Part shown: positions 62,961 through 64,000 of the stretch, piece after piece | Numbering within the stretch: the stretch's first letter is position 1 | How the letters are laid out: each line of letters begins with the position of its first letter | Source of the DNA: Akkermansia muciniphila | GTDB lineage: Bacteria; Pseudomonadota; Gammaproteobacteria; Burkholderiales; Burkholderiaceae_C | NCBI GenBank assembly: GCA_943331105.2 | Contig: CALQKH020000015.1 | Coordinates: 31,017 to 95,016, forward strand | Direction: 5' to 3' | DNA: 64,000 bases | Made by a program: the position numbers and the translations under genes | The notes under the pieces: generated by a model | Database searches by the model: none | Told to the model about the DNA's origin: nothing | Seen by the model: the letters and a program-made list of their open reading frames with translations, nothing else

Positions 62961-63736
62961 GCTTGGACCTTGCCATCGCCGTCCGAATGTTTGAGGTCTT
63001 GCTGGGCTTCAGTCTTTTGCTGCAAAGCTTGGAGTATTTCAAGCTTTCGCACATCGACCGGGTTGGCCATTGGGAGATCCAACGCCAAGAAATTCCAAGC
63101 CGCCCTCTTCGTCTGCTTTTAGACCGCTTGTTTCAAATCCCCATTTACCAAGGTCTGCTGTGGATTCGTGGTGGCTTGTCTCTGATCTTGATGGCCGGAC
63201 ATGCCGGAATCGGGGTCTCTATCGCCCTTTTCTTGCTCGCTGTTGTGCTTTTATTGCGCTGGCGCGGCGCTTTCAATGGGGGCAGCGATTTCATGACCCT
63301 GGTCGGATTGACCGGCTTGCTGATCGCCCACATCTTGGGCAGCTTCAGCGATTTGGCAGAGCCATGGTCGATCGCTTTTTGGTATGTGACTTTGCAAAGC
63401 TTAGGTTCTTACTTCGTGTCAGGCTGGGTCAAGTTGATGCGTCCAGAATGGCGATCCGGCAGGGCATTGACGGTGTTTCTAGACCAAGCTGTGCATGGGC
63501 CCCTGCCAGAACACAGCCCTTTCAGGTCCCCCAAAGTGGCGCTCATTTGCAGCTGGAGTTTCATTCTTTGGGAAGGCTTGTTTCCGCTGGCCTTGTGGAA
63601 CCTTCAAGTGGCTGCTGTGTTTTGCAGCGTAGCCGCCGTGTTCCATTTTTTGGTTTTTTGGTTTTTTGGGCTGAATCGATTTTTCTGGGCTTGGCTCAGC
63701 ACGTTTCCAGCCATTCTGTACTGCGCATCCCTTTGA
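62948..63736 (+). CDS. polytopic membrane protein, HTTM/DoxX-like
   Basis: A 262-residue membrane protein with about seven helices and no signal peptide. The general pattern (helical bundles with tryptophans, RPEWRSGRALTVFLDQAVHG, FFGLNRFFWAWLSTFPAILY) resembles the HTTM family, relatives of vitamin K-dependent gamma-carboxylase and thiol oxidoreductase DoxX-like proteins, but I cannot name catalytic residues. It overlaps the preceding hypothetical gene by 13 nt and precedes hemE. Function unknown. Confidence 0.65.
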   Translation: MDNMSLDLAIAVRMFEVLLGFSLLLQSLEYFKLSHIDRVGHWEIQRQEIPSRPLRLLLDRLFQIPIYQGLLWIRGGLSLILMAGHAGIGVSIALFLLAVVLLLRWRGAFNGGSDFMTLVGLTGLLIAHILGSFSDLAEPWSIAFWYVTLQSLGSYFVSGWVKLMRPEWRSGRALTVFLDQAVHGPLPEHSPFRSPKVALICSWSFILWEGLFPLALWNLQVAAVFCSVAAVFHFLVFWFFGLNRFFWAWLSTFPAILYCASL

Positions 63737-63788
63737 ATCTGCGCCTATGTGATAGACCCCAATCCAACACCCTGCGACAATTCAAGCC

Positions 63789-64000
63789 ATGAACACGCCA
63801 CATTCATCCGCACCATCCGCCGGCGCTTTTGCACCGCTTCAAAACGACACTTTCCTGCGCGCCTGCCTGCGCCAGGCCACCGACCACACCCCCGTCTGGC
63901 TCATGCGCCAGGCCGGACGCTACCTGCCCGAGTACTGCGCCACACGCGCCAAAGCCGGCAGCTTCATGGGCCTGGCCACCAACGTCGACTTCGCCACCGA
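63789..64000 (+). CDS. hemE: uroporphyrinogen decarboxylase, 3' end outside window
   Basis: The first 70 codons of HemE, which decarboxylates uroporphyrinogen III to coproporphyrinogen III in haem synthesis. After a 16-residue Ser/Ala-rich start comes [20 protein letters not shown] and AGRYLPEY, the family motif holding the substrate-binding arginines. The gene continues past the right edge. Confidence 0.93.
   Translation, partial: MNTPHSSAPSAGAFAPLQNDTFLRACLRQATDHTPVWLMRQAGRYLPEYCATRAKAGSFMGLATNVDFAT

Overview
The window is a high-GC (about 60 %) bacterial chromosome segment that reads as a betaproteobacterium of the order Burkholderiales, most like the family Comamonadaceae. The evidence is protein-level recognition: a Bug/TctC binding protein behind a divergent LysR gene, a BPSS1780-type membrane protein, an NF038104-type lipoprotein, a long-form TrpS, the xseB-ispA-dxs and ispH-fkpB pairs, and TRAP transporters typical of that group. 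No rRNA, CRISPR array, intact insertion sequence or phage gene was seen. One tRNA, tRNA-Ser(CGA), is present.

Layout. 1-5.9 kb: 5-oxoprolinase (cut by the left edge) with its winged-helix regulator, divergent from a complete TRAP transporter; together they look like a 5-oxoproline (or related lactam) uptake and use unit. 5.9-9.4 kb: rdgC, crcB, a Na+/H+ antiporter-like gene, then a second crcB fused in frame to a broken piece of rdgC, the product of a local duplication with an internal deletion. 9.4-19.0 kb: a tungsten region. A leftward operon encodes a polyferredoxin, a tungsten aldehyde oxidoreductase and an FAD/NAD reductase (AorABC type), a MoaD-like protein, an unknown 103-residue protein and an FAD aromatic monooxygenase. 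A divergent GAF/Fis-HTH regulator without an AAA+ domain separates it from a TupABC tungstate importer. 19.1-24.0 kb: a second TRAP system, of 2-oxoacid-binding TakP type, with a ModE-HTH/PBP-domain regulator gene inside it.

24.1-35.7 kb is mostly housekeeping: dxs, ispA, xseB, a Rieske oxygenase with a terminator-like leader, a DMT exporter, a rhodanese, a ZIP metal transporter, a dienelactone hydrolase-like protein, a GST and polA. 35.8-36.0 kb holds two interlocked long inverted repeats. 36.0-49.0 kb carries thrB, a membrane protein, slyD, uvrD, an MFS transporter, guaC with a promoter-terminator leader, TSUP and LysR genes, a Bug protein with a decayed M20 peptidase behind it, a site-2 protease, and trpS. 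48.6-51.6 kb: an orphan LuxR-type response regulator joined to a tautomerase/NTF2 fusion protein, a small lipoprotein and a PobA-like hydroxylase in which both tyrosines of the classical active site are replaced. 51.7-64 kb: tRNA-Ser and serS, ispH-fkpB, radC, an adenosine kinase-like gene, a MacAB-like exporter, purT, rfbA-rfbC, an unknown two-gene membrane unit and the start of hemE.

The most coherent accessory system is the tungsten region: TupABC would import tungstate, the MoaD-like protein may serve pyranopterin supply, AorB would oxidise aldehydes to acids, AorA would carry electrons and AorC would pass them to NAD+. Most starts were chosen by eye from ribosome-binding sites, overlaps and family lengths; substrates of transporters and oxygenases are inferences unless stated.
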